Shown: positions 45,173 to 53,968 of the stretch, in pieces | Position numbering within the stretch: the first letter of the stretch is position 1 | Layout: each line of letters starts with the position of its first letter | From: Chitinophaga qingshengii | GTDB taxonomy: Bacteria; Bacteroidota; Bacteroidia; Chitinophagales; Chitinophagaceae | Assembly (NCBI RefSeq): GCF_014529935.1 | Contig: NZ_JACVFC010000001.1 | Coordinates: 1,240,001 to 1,304,000 of the forward strand | Reading direction: 5' to 3' | DNA: 64,000 nt | Position numbers and translations under genes: made by a program | The notes under the pieces: generated by a model | The model's database searches: none | Told to the model about the DNA's origin: nothing | Seen by the model: the letters and a program-made list of their open reading frames with translations, nothing else

Positions 45173-45835
45173 TTATATTTCGTCAGGTGTTTTGAATTGT
45201 GTCATTTGTTGCCTGTGATCGTGTAACCGTTCCCGTTGTGACGGCATTTCGGGGCGTATCACGCCATGGTCGCCGATTACCCAGCTGAGCGGTCTTTGTT
45301 CTTTGCCTACACTATCCTGCAGCAGTAGCAGTCCCTGCATAAAAGCGTCGGGTCTGGGCGGGCATCCCGGTACATATACATCTACCGGCAGGAATTTATC
45401 CACGCCCTGTACTACGCTGTAGATATCGTACATACCGCCTGAATTGGCGCAGGAACCCATGGAGATCACCCAGCGGGGCTCCATCATTTGTTCATGCAGG
45501 CGTTGGATAACGGGGGCCATTTTAATGAATACGGTGCCGGCGATGATCATAACATCGGCTTCACGGGGAGTACCGCGAATCACTTCCGCGCCGAAGCGGG
45601 CGAGGTCGTATTTGGGAGTCATAGCGGTAGCCATTTCCACGAAGCAGCAAGATAGTCCGAAGTGAAAGGGCCACATGGAGTTTTTCCGGCCCCATCCGAG
45701 GAGGCGTTCTACGCTGGAGAACAGCACACTTTGCTGCACTACGTCTTCCATAGACGTATTACCAGCTACTTTACCAGTGGGGTCCCCGGCTTTTGTTAAC
45801 CACCATTTCATAATGCAGGTGTTACTGTTGAACAA
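45173..45835 (-). CDS. nuoB: NADH-quinone oxidoreductase subunit B
   Basis: 220 aa. Ligands of cluster N2: Cys63, Cys64 (GLSCCFVEM), Cys129 (MGSCANSGG) and Cys158 (VPGCPPRPD). A start at MKWWLTK (45811) is an alternative to the one used, eight residues shorter. Placed 20 bases after nuoA. Confidence 0.96.
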   Translation of the reverse strand: MFNSNTCIMKWWLTKAGDPTGKVAGNTSMEDVVQQSVLFSSVERLLGWGRKNSMWPFHFGLSCCFVEMATAMTPKYDLARFGAEVIRGTPREADVMIIAGTVFIKMAPVIQRLHEQMMEPRWVISMGSCANSGGMYDIYSVVQGVDKFLPVDVYVPGCPPRPDAFMQGLLLLQDSVGKEQRPLSWVIGDHGVIRPEMPSQRERLHDHRQQMTQFKTPDEI

Positions 45836-45855
45836 TGAGCACGGAGCATACGGTG

Positions 45856-46332
45856 TTACATCATGGCCTGTTGTTGTTGAAGCGGCGTAACAGCATCGTT
45901 GTGAGCCAGGCTTTCCTTTTTACGTTTCTTGTATGCGCGTAAAATTTTCCGGCCATCCGGACCGAAGTCCAGCGCACCATTCCGCCACTCGTAAATCAAT
46001 ACGGCCAGGAGAATAACGATAAATACGGATACGCCTGCGAAGCCTACCCATCCCACTTCCTGGTAGGCGATAGCCCAGGAAATGATCATCACTGTTTCAA
46101 TGTCAAAAATGACAAACAGCATCGCAATCAGGTAGAATTGGGAAGGGAAACGAAGTCGTGCAGAGCCTGTGGAAACGATACCGGATTCATATGCTTCACC
46201 GGTAGCACGGTCTTTATGGCGCTGACCAAGCACATACGACAGCGCGAGTATGAGACTTACCAGTATCAATACAATGCCGCCATATGCTACAAATGGCCAA
46301 ACAGGGATGGTATCATTAACAGCGCTTTGCAA
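45856..46332 (-). CDS. nuoA: NADH-quinone oxidoreductase subunit A
   Basis: 158 aa, three membrane helices, with conserved [34 protein letters not shown]. First gene of the operon. The 226 bases before it (46333..46558) have no gene and should hold the operon promoter; I cannot point to a convincing -33/-7 pair. A Gln/Met-rich C-terminal tail is longer than in E. coli NuoA. Confidence 0.95.
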   Translation of the reverse strand: MQSAVNDTIPVWPFVAYGGIVLILVSLILALSYVLGQRHKDRATGEAYESGIVSTGSARLRFPSQFYLIAMLFVIFDIETVMIISWAIAYQEVGWVGFAGVSVFIVILLAVLIYEWRNGALDFGPDGRKILRAYKKRKKESLAHNDAVTPLQQQQAMM

Positions 46333-46558
46333 GGTGTTCGCCCTCCCGAGCGATTACTTTAAAGTTCCGTTTATTATTACCAATCTTTTGAATCTGCTAT
46401 CAGAGAATTGTGTCTTTGATCAAAACCGTTTTGGGGCAGGAAGAAAATATTGTTTCATAGTTAGTATCATAACGTCAGAAACCTCATAACGGTATAGGCT
46501 ATATGCAATTTGAAATTACAAACAATCCGGCAAAAAAACAAAAATGATTTTCACTGAA

Positions 46559-47002
46559 TCAGGTGTGCGTTCCGGATATATAACATTCCAGGCTGGTGAT
46601 GATATGACGCTGGTCATCAATAATAAATTTCACCACGTCCCCAATAGAAATAAGCCCGATCAACCTTCCCTGTGCATCAGTTACCGGCAGGTGACGGATA
46701 CGTTTGTCTGTCATCCTTACCATACAGTCTTCAATAGAATCATCTTCTGTAACAGTAATAGGACGTTCTGTCATAATTTCACGGATCAGTGTTTCCTTGG
46801 AAGCACGTCCTTTTAAAATAACTCTGCGGGCGTAATCCCGTTCAGAAAAAATCCCCAGGAATCTTTCATTTTCGTCTACAACAGTGAGCGCCCCCACATT
46901 ACGGTCAACGAGCATTTGCAGGGCTTCAAAAACGGTGTTGTCCGGACGGATAGAGTAAACTGCATGACCCTTGCCCTGCAGGATATTACGTACTGTTCCC
47001 AT
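46559..47002 (-). CDS. CBS-domain protein
   Basis: 147 aa made of two CBS repeats (about 8-66 and 74-135: FSERDYARRVILKG and GLISIGDVVKFIID mark their ends). Stand-alone CBS pairs bind adenosine nucleotides and usually regulate a partner enzyme or channel. No partner is evident nearby. Single-gene unit. Confidence 0.92.
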   Translation of the reverse strand: MGTVRNILQGKGHAVYSIRPDNTVFEALQMLVDRNVGALTVVDENERFLGIFSERDYARRVILKGRASKETLIREIMTERPITVTEDDSIEDCMVRMTDKRIRHLPVTDAQGRLIGLISIGDVVKFIIDDQRHIITSLECYISGTHT

Positions 47003-47182
47003 GGCAAGCCAATTTTAGAAGTTAGAAAATATGAAAAACCAGTTTACCTAAGTTAAGCAATTAAACCGGTAAAATCAAGCAGTATTCCAATCGCCTTGCT
47101 GTGCACGGATTTAGCGCGAAAGGGTGAAATACGGCTGCGGAGAGGGGGTTAATTGGCCCTCGTTCCCGGATTCCTTGGGGGC

Positions 47183-47221
47183 TAATAAAAAATCCCCGGA
47201 GGATGAACCGCTCCGGGGATT
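47183..47221 (-). terminator. Intrinsic terminator after the GMC operon
   Basis: AATCCCCGGAG (47191..47201) pairs exactly with CTCCGGGGATT (47211..47221), followed on the minus strand by TTTTTTATTAG. It ends the subunit-3/GMC transcript. Confidence 0.9.
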
Positions 47222-47240
47222 AAAATGTGGTAATATGTTT

Positions 47241-48938
47241 CTATATATTTCCTTTCTTCAGTTCACTTACTGCATGATCGCAGGCCCTTGCTGTGAGCGC
47301 CATGTAGGTGATAGACGGGTTCACACAGGAAGAGGATGTCATACAGGAACCATCTGTAATGAATACGTTCTGCGCAGCATGCACCTGGTTAAAACCATTG
47401 AGCACGGAGGTTTTCGGATCTCTGCCCATTCTGGCGGTGCCCATTTCATGGATACAGTGGCCCGGAGGCGGAGCGGAATCATAACCGTGTATATTTTTCA
47501 GGCCGGCAGCTTCCAGCATTTCCTTGGCGCTCTCCTGCATGTCTTTACGCATGGCCTTTTCGTTTTCCTTGAATTCGCAGTCAATATCCAGGGTAGCCAG
47601 ACCGTACTTATCTTTTTTCTCTTTGTTGAGCGATACCTTGTTTTCAAAGTATGGCAGGTGTTCACCCCAGGAGCCAATACCCATGCCCCATTTACCGAGG
47701 CCGGTTTGTGCTTCTTTCAGAGCCGCGCCGATACCGTCGAAGCTTTCGCCCCGGCCTCTGCCGGCGCCACCCTGGTAACCGAAGCCACGTACATAATCTT
47801 TCTGTTTCGTTTGATCGTTTACGTTACGGAAGCGCGGAATGTAGATACCATTGGGCCTGCGGCCTGCACCATGATACTGGTCCTCAAAACCGTCGAATTC
47901 ACCGCCGGCGCCTACGCCGAAGTGGTGGTCCATCAGGTTGTGGCCCAGCTGTCCGCTATCATTACCGAAACCGTTGGGGAAGCGGTCAGACACGGAATTG
48001 AGCATGATCCAGGAAGTGCCCAGTGTAGAGGCATTCAGGAAGATAATTTTAGCGTAGTATTCCACTGTTTCCAGGGTGTGAGCGTCCATTACACGGACAC
48101 CGGTCGCTTTGCTGGTGTCTTTATCGTATAATACTTCCAGCACGATGGAATCCGGGCGCAGGGTGAGATTACCCGTAGCGGCGGCGGCCGGCAGGGTCAC
48201 ACCATTACTGCTGAAATAGCCGGTGAAAGGACAGCCGCGTGCGCAACGGTCGCGGAACTGGCACGGGCCACGGTTGTTGAGCCCTTTGGTCAGGTGGGCA
48301 GCACGACCGATGGTCATGATACGATCGTTGAATTTTTCCTTGATACGGGCAGCCACGTGTTTTTCCAGGCAGTTCATTTCCATCGGAGGCAGGAAAATGC
48401 CGTCCGGCAGTTGTGGTAACCCTTCTGCCTGTCCGCTTACACCGATGTATTTTTCTACGTAAGCATACCAGGGAGCGATGTCTTTGTATCGGATAGGCCA
48501 GTCTACCCCGTGCCCATCTTTTGCGTTGGCTTCAAAGTCGAGATCGCTCCAGCGGTATACCTGGCGGCCCCACATCAGGGAACGGCCCCCTACATGGTAT
48601 CCGCGCAACCAGTTAAAGGGCTTTACTTCGTTGTAAGGGTTCTCTTTATCGTTTACCCAGAACTGCTGGGTAGCTTCATCAAATGCATAACAGCGGCTTT
48701 GAATGGGGTGGTTTTCCCGCATTTCATTGCTTGTCTGCAGCCGGTGTTTGAACTCCCAGGGGTCCATGGTGGCGGTGGTGTAGTCCTTGATGTGTTCTAC
48801 ATTACGGCCTCTTTCCAGCACCAGCGTTTTCAGTCCTTTCTCCGTCAGCTCTTTGGCAGCCCAGCCTCCGCTGATACCGGAGCCAACCACGATGGCATCG
48901 TAGGTATTTTCTTTAGTGGCTTTTATATTCAGGTTCAT
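47241..48938 (-). CDS. GMC-family FAD oxidoreductase (first paralogue)
   Basis: 565 aa. FAD Rossmann motif VVGSGISGGWAAKE (17-30). The C-terminal catalytic region HEMGTARMG (His497) and NPSITYMALTA (Asn540) are typical of GMC alcohol/sugar dehydrogenases. CQFRDRCARGCP supplies Cys226, Cys232, Cys236, recalling the three-Cys 3Fe-4S motif of membrane-bound FAD sugar dehydrogenases. No signal peptide is seen; export may depend on the Tat-bearing subunit 3 encoded upstream. About 60% identical by eye to the next gene. Probably oxidises sugars or polyols with electrons to the respiratory chain. Confidence 0.88.
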   Translation of the reverse strand: MNLNIKATKENTYDAIVVGSGISGGWAAKELTEKGLKTLVLERGRNVEHIKDYTTATMDPWEFKHRLQTSNEMRENHPIQSRCYAFDEATQQFWVNDKENPYNEVKPFNWLRGYHVGGRSLMWGRQVYRWSDLDFEANAKDGHGVDWPIRYKDIAPWYAYVEKYIGVSGQAEGLPQLPDGIFLPPMEMNCLEKHVAARIKEKFNDRIMTIGRAAHLTKGLNNRGPCQFRDRCARGCPFTGYFSSNGVTLPAAAATGNLTLRPDSIVLEVLYDKDTSKATGVRVMDAHTLETVEYYAKIIFLNASTLGTSWIMLNSVSDRFPNGFGNDSGQLGHNLMDHHFGVGAGGEFDGFEDQYHGAGRRPNGIYIPRFRNVNDQTKQKDYVRGFGYQGGAGRGRGESFDGIGAALKEAQTGLGKWGMGIGSWGEHLPYFENKVSLNKEKKDKYGLATLDIDCEFKENEKAMRKDMQESAKEMLEAAGLKNIHGYDSAPPPGHCIHEMGTARMGRDPKTSVLNGFNQVHAAQNVFITDGSCMTSSSCVNPSITYMALTARACDHAVSELKKGNI

Positions 48939-48970
48939 GATAAATTTCGTTAGTACGGGGTTTCAAAATT

Positions 48971-49000
48971 GAAATGCAGCGATACGAATCGCTGCATTTC
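48971..49000 (-). terminator. Hairpin between the two GMC genes
   Basis: GAAATGCAGCGA (48971..48982) pairs exactly with TCGCTGCATTTC (48989..49000), loop of 6 bases. The following AATTTTG on the minus strand is a weak U-tract, so it may be a partial terminator or an RNA-processing site. Confidence 0.6.
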
Positions 49001-49038
49001 TTTCCCTAAATTTTACTAAATCAAAAATTTCAACGTGC

Positions 49039-50736
49039 TTAGATATTTCCTTTCTTCAGTTCTTTCACAGCGTAGTCAGCAGCGCGTGCGGTGAGGGCCA
49101 TGTAGGTGAGGGACGGGTTTACGCAGGCCGCGGAGGTCATGCAGGCGCCGTCTGTTACGAACACGTTTTTCACTGCGTGCATCTGGTTGAAGCCGTTGAG
49201 CACGGAAGTTTTAGGATCACGTCCCATACGGGCGGTACCCATTTCATGGATAGCCATACCCGGATAAGATCCGTTGTCGTATGTTTTCACGTTTTTGAGA
49301 CCGGCGGCTTCCAGCATTTCGGCAGCGTCGTTCATCATATCTACGCGCATTTTCTTTTCGTTTTCCTTGAATTCGGCATCAAATTTCAGGACAGGCTGGC
49401 CCCATGCATCTTTTACGGAAGTGTCGAGAGTTACCTGGTTGTCTTCGTAAGGCAGACATTCACCGAAACCACCCAGACCCATACTCCATTGGCCGGGTTC
49501 GGTCAGCATTTCCTTGAAGTCTTTACCCACGCCCATCTCTGCGATACCACGGCTCCATCCGCCACGGCCGGCGCCGCCCTGGTAGCCGAAACCGCGCAGG
49601 TAGTCGCGTTTATCGTTACCGATGTTGCGGTAGCGGGGTACATAGATACCGTTGGCACGGCGACCGAAGAAGTATTTGTCGTCGTAACCTTCTGCAGTAC
49701 CGGAAGCGCCTGTACGGAAGTGGTGGTCCATCAGGTATTTGCCCAGTACGCCACTGTCATTGCCGAGTCCGTTGGGGAAGCGGGAAGAAGTAGAGTTGAG
49801 CATCACGAAGGTGGAGCCCAGCGTAGAACCATTAATGAAGATGATTTTCGCGTAGTATTCCACCATTTCTTTGGTGTTTTTATCGATGACCCTTACACCG
49901 GTAGCTTTGCCTTGTTTTTCGTCGTAAATAACGGAGTTTACGATGGCATCCGGGTAGAGTGTCAGGTTACCGGTGGCCATCGCTGCCGGCAAGGTAGATG
50001 ACTGGGTGCTGAAATAAGCGCCGAACGGACAACCGCGGCTGCACAGGTTACGGAACTGGCAGCTGCTACGGCCGGGCAGTGGCTGGGTGATGTTAGCCAC
50101 ACGGCCCATGGTGATGATACGGCCTTTATATTTGCCTTCGATGGCTTTTTTCACGTCTTTTTCCACACAGTTCATTTCCATCGCTGGCATGAACTGGCCA
50201 TCGGGCAGCTGAGGAAGACCTTCCTTCTGGCCGCTGATACCTGCAAATTTCTCTACATAGTCGTACCAGGGGGCAATTTCTTTATAACGGATCGGCCAGT
50301 CAACGGCGATGCCGTCTTTCAGGTTGGCTTCAAAATCAATGTCGCTCCAGCGGTAGGACTGACGGCCCCACATGATGGATTTACCACCTACGATATCCGG
50401 ACGGTACCAATCGAAGCGTTTTACTTCGTTATACGGACTTTGGGAATCGTTGATCCAGTATTTTTCGTTGTGTTCACTATACGGGTAGTCGCGGCTCAGT
50501 TTAGGATGCGTTTCGCGCTGGTCTACCGTAATACGGCCCCGGTGAGGGAACTCCCAGGGATCTTTGGTGGCTGTTTCGTAGTCTTTCACGTGTTCCAGTT
50601 TCTTGCCACGGTCCAGCATTAAAACCTTCAGTCCTTTTTCGGTGAGTTCTTTGGCAGCCCAGCCACCGCTGACACCGGAGCCGATAACGATCGCATCGTA
50701 GGTGTTCTGCTCCTGTGCTTTGATATTTAAGTTCAT
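49039..50736 (-). CDS. GMC-family FAD oxidoreductase (second paralogue)
   Basis: 565 aa from the ATG at 50736, chosen because it gives MNLNIKA exactly as in the paralogue; the frame is open to 50778. FAD motif VIGSGVSGGWAAKE (17-30), HEMGTARMG and NPSLTYMALTA near the C-terminus. The three cysteines Cys226, Cys232, Cys236 (CQFRNLCSRGCP) sit at the same positions as in the other copy. Identical length and motif positions indicate tandem duplication. Follows the subunit-3 gene by 82 bases. Confidence 0.88.
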   Translation of the reverse strand: MNLNIKAQEQNTYDAIVIGSGVSGGWAAKELTEKGLKVLMLDRGKKLEHVKDYETATKDPWEFPHRGRITVDQRETHPKLSRDYPYSEHNEKYWINDSQSPYNEVKRFDWYRPDIVGGKSIMWGRQSYRWSDIDFEANLKDGIAVDWPIRYKEIAPWYDYVEKFAGISGQKEGLPQLPDGQFMPAMEMNCVEKDVKKAIEGKYKGRIITMGRVANITQPLPGRSSCQFRNLCSRGCPFGAYFSTQSSTLPAAMATGNLTLYPDAIVNSVIYDEKQGKATGVRVIDKNTKEMVEYYAKIIFINGSTLGSTFVMLNSTSSRFPNGLGNDSGVLGKYLMDHHFRTGASGTAEGYDDKYFFGRRANGIYVPRYRNIGNDKRDYLRGFGYQGGAGRGGWSRGIAEMGVGKDFKEMLTEPGQWSMGLGGFGECLPYEDNQVTLDTSVKDAWGQPVLKFDAEFKENEKKMRVDMMNDAAEMLEAAGLKNVKTYDNGSYPGMAIHEMGTARMGRDPKTSVLNGFNQMHAVKNVFVTDGACMTSAACVNPSLTYMALTARAADYAVKELKKGNI

Positions 50737-50818
50737 GGGAAGTCGTTGTGGTTTGAAAGAAAGAATACCGGCCGGCAAATATGCCAGCCATTCCAGTCAG
50801 GTTTAATCAGGGTGTTGA

Positions 50819-51394
50819 TTAAACAGCCCAGGCTTTATCTCCTTTTTTGTAAGGAATGCAGCCTTCATACTTGCCAGGTACCGGCACATAGCGTAATGCC
50901 TGTGTAGCGCCTTCTTTGGACGTAAAATAGCCCAGCAGGGTCAGTTCCTTCAGGTACTGGAAGTAATGGGTAGGATCGCCTTCTTTTTTGTCTTTCCGTT
51001 TGTTGTACTCGACTCTTTCCTTGTCGATTTGGGTCAGCAGCTCGGTACGTTGTTCCGGAGTGATGTCCATGAAGCCTTTTTTGAACTGTTTCTGGCTGGC
51101 AGCGTCAATTTTTTTCAGGCCTTCGAGGAATACCTCCTGGTCGCTTTTTTTGTAGCAGTCGTTCATCATCACTACAATAAAATCATCTACCTTGGCAGCC
51201 TTCGCACCAGGAGTACTGGTGGTGGGTATGATGGTTTCCGCTATTTCTGCCAGCAACGCTTTGGTTTCAGGCTTGTGCAGATCATAATTTTTCGGAGCGG
51301 AACCTGTGCAGCTTTCTAATGCTGATAACGTGGAAGCGGAAATGGCAGTCCCCAACAAAATCGCCACATTCCTGATTGCGTCTCTTCTGTGCAT
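50819..51394 (-). CDS. Gluconate 2-dehydrogenase subunit 3-family protein
   Basis: 191 aa. The N-terminus MHRRDAIRNVAILLG has the twin-arginine Tat motif, followed by a possible lipobox (SALESC, Cys29). The body (ETIIPTTSTPGAKAAKVDDFIVVMMNDC, FMDITPEQRTELL, LKELTLLGYFTSKEGA...ALRYVPVPGKYEGC) matches the gluconate 2-dehydrogenase subunit 3 family. It is the small subunit that partners and helps export GMC dehydrogenases and is first in the operon with the two GMC genes. Confidence 0.9.
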   Translation of the reverse strand: MHRRDAIRNVAILLGTAISASTLSALESCTGSAPKNYDLHKPETKALLAEIAETIIPTTSTPGAKAAKVDDFIVVMMNDCYKKSDQEVFLEGLKKIDAASQKQFKKGFMDITPEQRTELLTQIDKERVEYNKRKDKKEGDPTHYFQYLKELTLLGYFTSKEGATQALRYVPVPGKYEGCIPYKKGDKAWAV

Positions 51395-51490
51395 AAATAG
51401 TTAATTGATTTGACCTTCGGACAAGTTTCAAAAAAAAAATCTAAAAAACAAATAGAATAATGATGAAATACGCTTGACAGTTGCCGGATT

Positions 51491-51543
51491 GTTGAAAAAA
51501 ACGAAGATCCGGGCAATTTATTATATGCCCGGATCTTCGTTTT
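51491..51543 (-). terminator. Strong intrinsic terminator after the L,D-transpeptidase gene
   Basis: 18-bp perfect stem: AAAACGAAGATCCGGGCA (51498..51515) with its exact complement at 51526..51543, loop of 10 bases, and TTTTTTCAAC after it on the minus strand. Confidence 0.9.
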
Positions 51544-51575
51544 GCTGGTATGACTGGTCAGGAGCGGCTCCTGCC

Positions 51576-52325
51576 TTACATAATATATTTACCGCGGTCG
51601 TCTACCATCACTACCGGCAGACGGTGGTGTTTCTCAAAATAATCATAAGCTGTTTTCAGCTCTACCCAGAACTGCTGGGAGGAATTGTCTGTCAGCGAGA
51701 AATTGCCCAGATAGTCCACAGAACGGCTGTTACTGAATTTCACCGGGAATACGTGCACCGGGATAAAGTCCTGCCCGGCATTTTTGGCATTTACCGCCAG
51801 GATATACACTTCATCAATAAATTCGTTGGTCAGCGGAATACAACCTACGGTGATACAATCGCCATGGATATATATTTCACCGCCTGGTTTTTTCGGATCG
51901 CTCAGGATGCGGTCGGAAAAGTTGGGATAGTTGATACCGAGCGACAGGTGGTAATTGCTGTTCGGATTAAAATCGTTGATATAATAGAACCCTTCCGGTA
52001 CCTGGCGATCGCCTTCTTTTCTTTTCGGGCCCATTTTACCGGACAAAGTACATACCCGGTAAGACTTAAACAGGCGAAAAGTGTCTGCCACACTGTTTTT
52101 TACCCAGATTTCCATTTCACTGTCCAGCTTGAACGAGCGGACAAAAATGTATTTAGCCGGATAAGTGAGGCCTTTTTTCGCAAATTCCTTCTTCAGCATT
52201 TCCTCTTTTTCCCGGTATGCCTCCCCTACTTTAGGGAACATTTTTTGGTTATCCAGGAAAGACTGTTGTGCTGACAGGGTACCTACCCCCAACAACAACA
52301 TAACCAAAACAACAAGTCGCTTCAT
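51576..52325 (-). CDS. YafK-like L,D-transpeptidase/YkuD-domain protein
   Basis: 249 aa. Signal peptide MKRLVVLVMLLLGVGTLSAQ, then a YkuD catalytic core ending in IYIHGDCITVGCIPLTNE: His in IHG and the nucleophile Cys in VGC (about residue 165). Upstream conserved RVCTLSGKMGPKRKEGDRQVPEGFYYI. YafK-type enzymes act on peptidoglycan cross-links or on Lpp-type attachments. Single-gene unit closed by the strong terminator, with a small membrane-protein gene just upstream on the same strand. Confidence 0.88.
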   Translation of the reverse strand: MKRLVVLVMLLLGVGTLSAQQSFLDNQKMFPKVGEAYREKEEMLKKEFAKKGLTYPAKYIFVRSFKLDSEMEIWVKNSVADTFRLFKSYRVCTLSGKMGPKRKEGDRQVPEGFYYINDFNPNSNYHLSLGINYPNFSDRILSDPKKPGGEIYIHGDCITVGCIPLTNEFIDEVYILAVNAKNAGQDFIPVHVFPVKFSNSRSVDYLGNFSLTDNSSQQFWVELKTAYDYFEKHHRLPVVMVDDRGKYIM

Positions 52326-52351
52326 ATCAGATTTTCACAAAATTTTAAGAA

Positions 52352-52540
52352 TTACGCCAGATTTATGTAGGCAAGATAAAACAATAAGAATGATAAAATG
52401 AAATATATTACCATGCTTACTTTCCTGCTGGCTATCTTCAATATATAGTGATTACTTCCTTGATAGATCAGTATTGCGGTAAAAGCCTGAAAAATCCCTC
52501 CTAACAGAAACAGTATGCCAAACAGTGTTTGTAAGCTCAT
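52352..52540 (-). CDS. Small two-helix membrane protein (62 aa)
   Basis: MSLQTLFGILFLLGGIFQAF begins a first membrane helix (about 4-26) and a second spans about 43-60, joined by a basic loop (NHYILKIASRK). No family is recognised. It lies 27 bases upstream of the L,D-transpeptidase gene on the same strand and may share its transcript. Confidence 0.6.
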   Translation of the reverse strand: MSLQTLFGILFLLGGIFQAFTAILIYQGSNHYILKIASRKVSMVIYFILSFLLFYLAYINLA

Positions 52541-52600
52541 AAAAAACGAAACAGTGAGTAAATATATTGTTTCTGTAAAGTTACACGAATATTACGATCC

Positions 52601-53416
52601 TCAGAGCTTTGTCCATTCCAGTTTAACAGTTCCTTCGTCCATACCGTTGCGGAAGGTTCCTTTTACCGGGAATTTGCTGGCATTATAGGCGTAGGTAAAA
52701 GTGTGGGTATAGGCCTGGGAAGTGCGTGCACCGTTAACACTTTCAGACAGTACGTTGTGGGTGGACATGTTCGCCGGGGTAATATCGGTGAGATAAGCCA
52801 GTTCCGGGCAGAGCTGTTGCGGGTTCTGCTGGCGGTCGTAGGTATAGGTAGCGCTGGAGGTCAGCTGGAAGCTGGAATAACCGGGTACTTTACCGTAGTT
52901 GTCCATTTGGGTTACATCCCCGTCCTTATTCCAGGTATATTCCTGGTAACCGGTGATTTCCAGTTGTCTTTTTACCGGGTTGATGGTTTGGTGGTAGCGG
53001 GCGCTTATTTTACCGGTTGCGTTGTACACGAGGGAGTCCGTCATGTAAACGGCGTTGTTGCGGTAATAGTTGATGAATTGGAGCTGACCGTTGGCCGTGT
53101 AGCTGTAGGTAGCGTTCAGGTCGCCGGTAACAGCGTTGGCGTCATCTGTGGAGAACGTCTTTACCAGGCGGCCGTTTTCATATACCGGCAGTTGTATGCT
53201 CAGCCAGGAGTCGCGGCCTGACTGGTGAAGCCGGGTAATTTTACGCAATGTTTTGTCTGCGTTGTATTCGAAGGTAGTCTTCCCTGCCGGGGAGGAGATT
53301 TTAGACAGATAAGTAGCGCCGGGGGCATTATTATCTGTCCGGAAAGCGGTGGCAAAGGTCATGGATACTGCTAACAAAGCGCAGGTTGCCAGTTGAGTTT
53401 TTAGACGGTGTATCAT
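52601..53416 (-). CDS. Secreted protein with RHS/YD-like repeats, function unknown
   Basis: 271 aa. N-terminal signal (CALLAVSMTFATAF). The rest has short repeats such as TFEYNADKTLRKITR, TYSYTANGQLQFIN, SLVYNATGKISARY, EYTWNKDGDVTQMD and TYTYDRQQNPQQL, the YxYNxxGxL pattern of YD-type repeats, as in DUF4595-like Bacteroidota proteins. Probably extracytoplasmic. No enzyme motif is seen. The promoter region 53417..53520 is very AT-rich. Confidence 0.7.
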   Translation of the reverse strand: MIHRLKTQLATCALLAVSMTFATAFRTDNNAPGATYLSKISSPAGKTTFEYNADKTLRKITRLHQSGRDSWLSIQLPVYENGRLVKTFSTDDANAVTGDLNATYSYTANGQLQFINYYRNNAVYMTDSLVYNATGKISARYHQTINPVKRQLEITGYQEYTWNKDGDVTQMDNYGKVPGYSSFQLTSSATYTYDRQQNPQQLCPELAYLTDITPANMSTHNVLSESVNGARTSQAYTHTFTYAYNASKFPVKGTFRNGMDEGTVKLEWTKL

Positions 53417-53850
53417 GGTTTATAGATTTACATGTTTAAAATTAATAATATGTTTTAAAATACGCTAATCATATTAAAAATAATTATTCATAGTAAATAA
53501 TAACAATATATATTGGCATAGGTATGAACTTCATTGAGTGGCCTCAATGCGGCATTACCTGCTTACGAAAGCACCGGGATCCGATTCCGATAATAATTGG
53601 AGTAAATGAAAGCCTTGTTGGCTTAGGCTAACCCTTTATTCGCAGTATCATTATTTTCAGGCGCTTGCCTGTGTTGCATTTCATCCGGCTGGTTCACTAT
53701 GACTATTCCGTTTCTTCTTTTTCCGCTTCTCCCTAATAAAGACAGTTCAATATTGGCAATAGGTGCAGTTGGCAGCGAAAAAAATTTCGCGCCCGCAAGA
53801 TACAGATACGTAACAACTTTATTATCAACATTATATTATCAAAATATGAA
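53417..53850. other. Gene-poor stretch upstream of the YD-like gene
   Basis: Together with the hppD terminator region this makes a 552-base gap. It begins AT-rich (53417..53520), then has mixed sequence with small hairpins such as CATTGAG/CTCAATG near 53531..53549. Short open frames here have no coding character. I recognise no riboswitch or RNA gene. Confidence 0.5.
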
Positions 53851-53884
53851 TAAAAAAACCGCACCGCAAAAAAAGCGGTGCGGT
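53851..53884 (-). terminator. Intrinsic terminator after hppD
   Basis: ACCGCACCGC (53858..53867) pairs exactly with GCGGTGCGGT (53875..53884), a 10-bp GC-rich stem with a 7-base A/T loop, followed on the minus strand by TTTTTTTATTC. It is 85 bases past the hppD stop. Confidence 0.9.
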
Positions 53885-53968
53885 GCAGGTGGCTGAATGT
53901 TGTAGCCTTCAGCAATGTAACGGGGGTTGTAACCAAAAACCGGGCAAGTTGGGTAAGGACCCAATACC

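Noticed and set aside
53699-53896. A 65-codon frame before the hppD terminator
   Set aside because: It runs through the hppD terminator stem, and its composition resembles random intergenic sequence.
53417-53968. A possible riboswitch or small RNA in the 552-base gap
   Set aside because: I found only small unconnected hairpins and no conserved riboswitch core that I could recognise.
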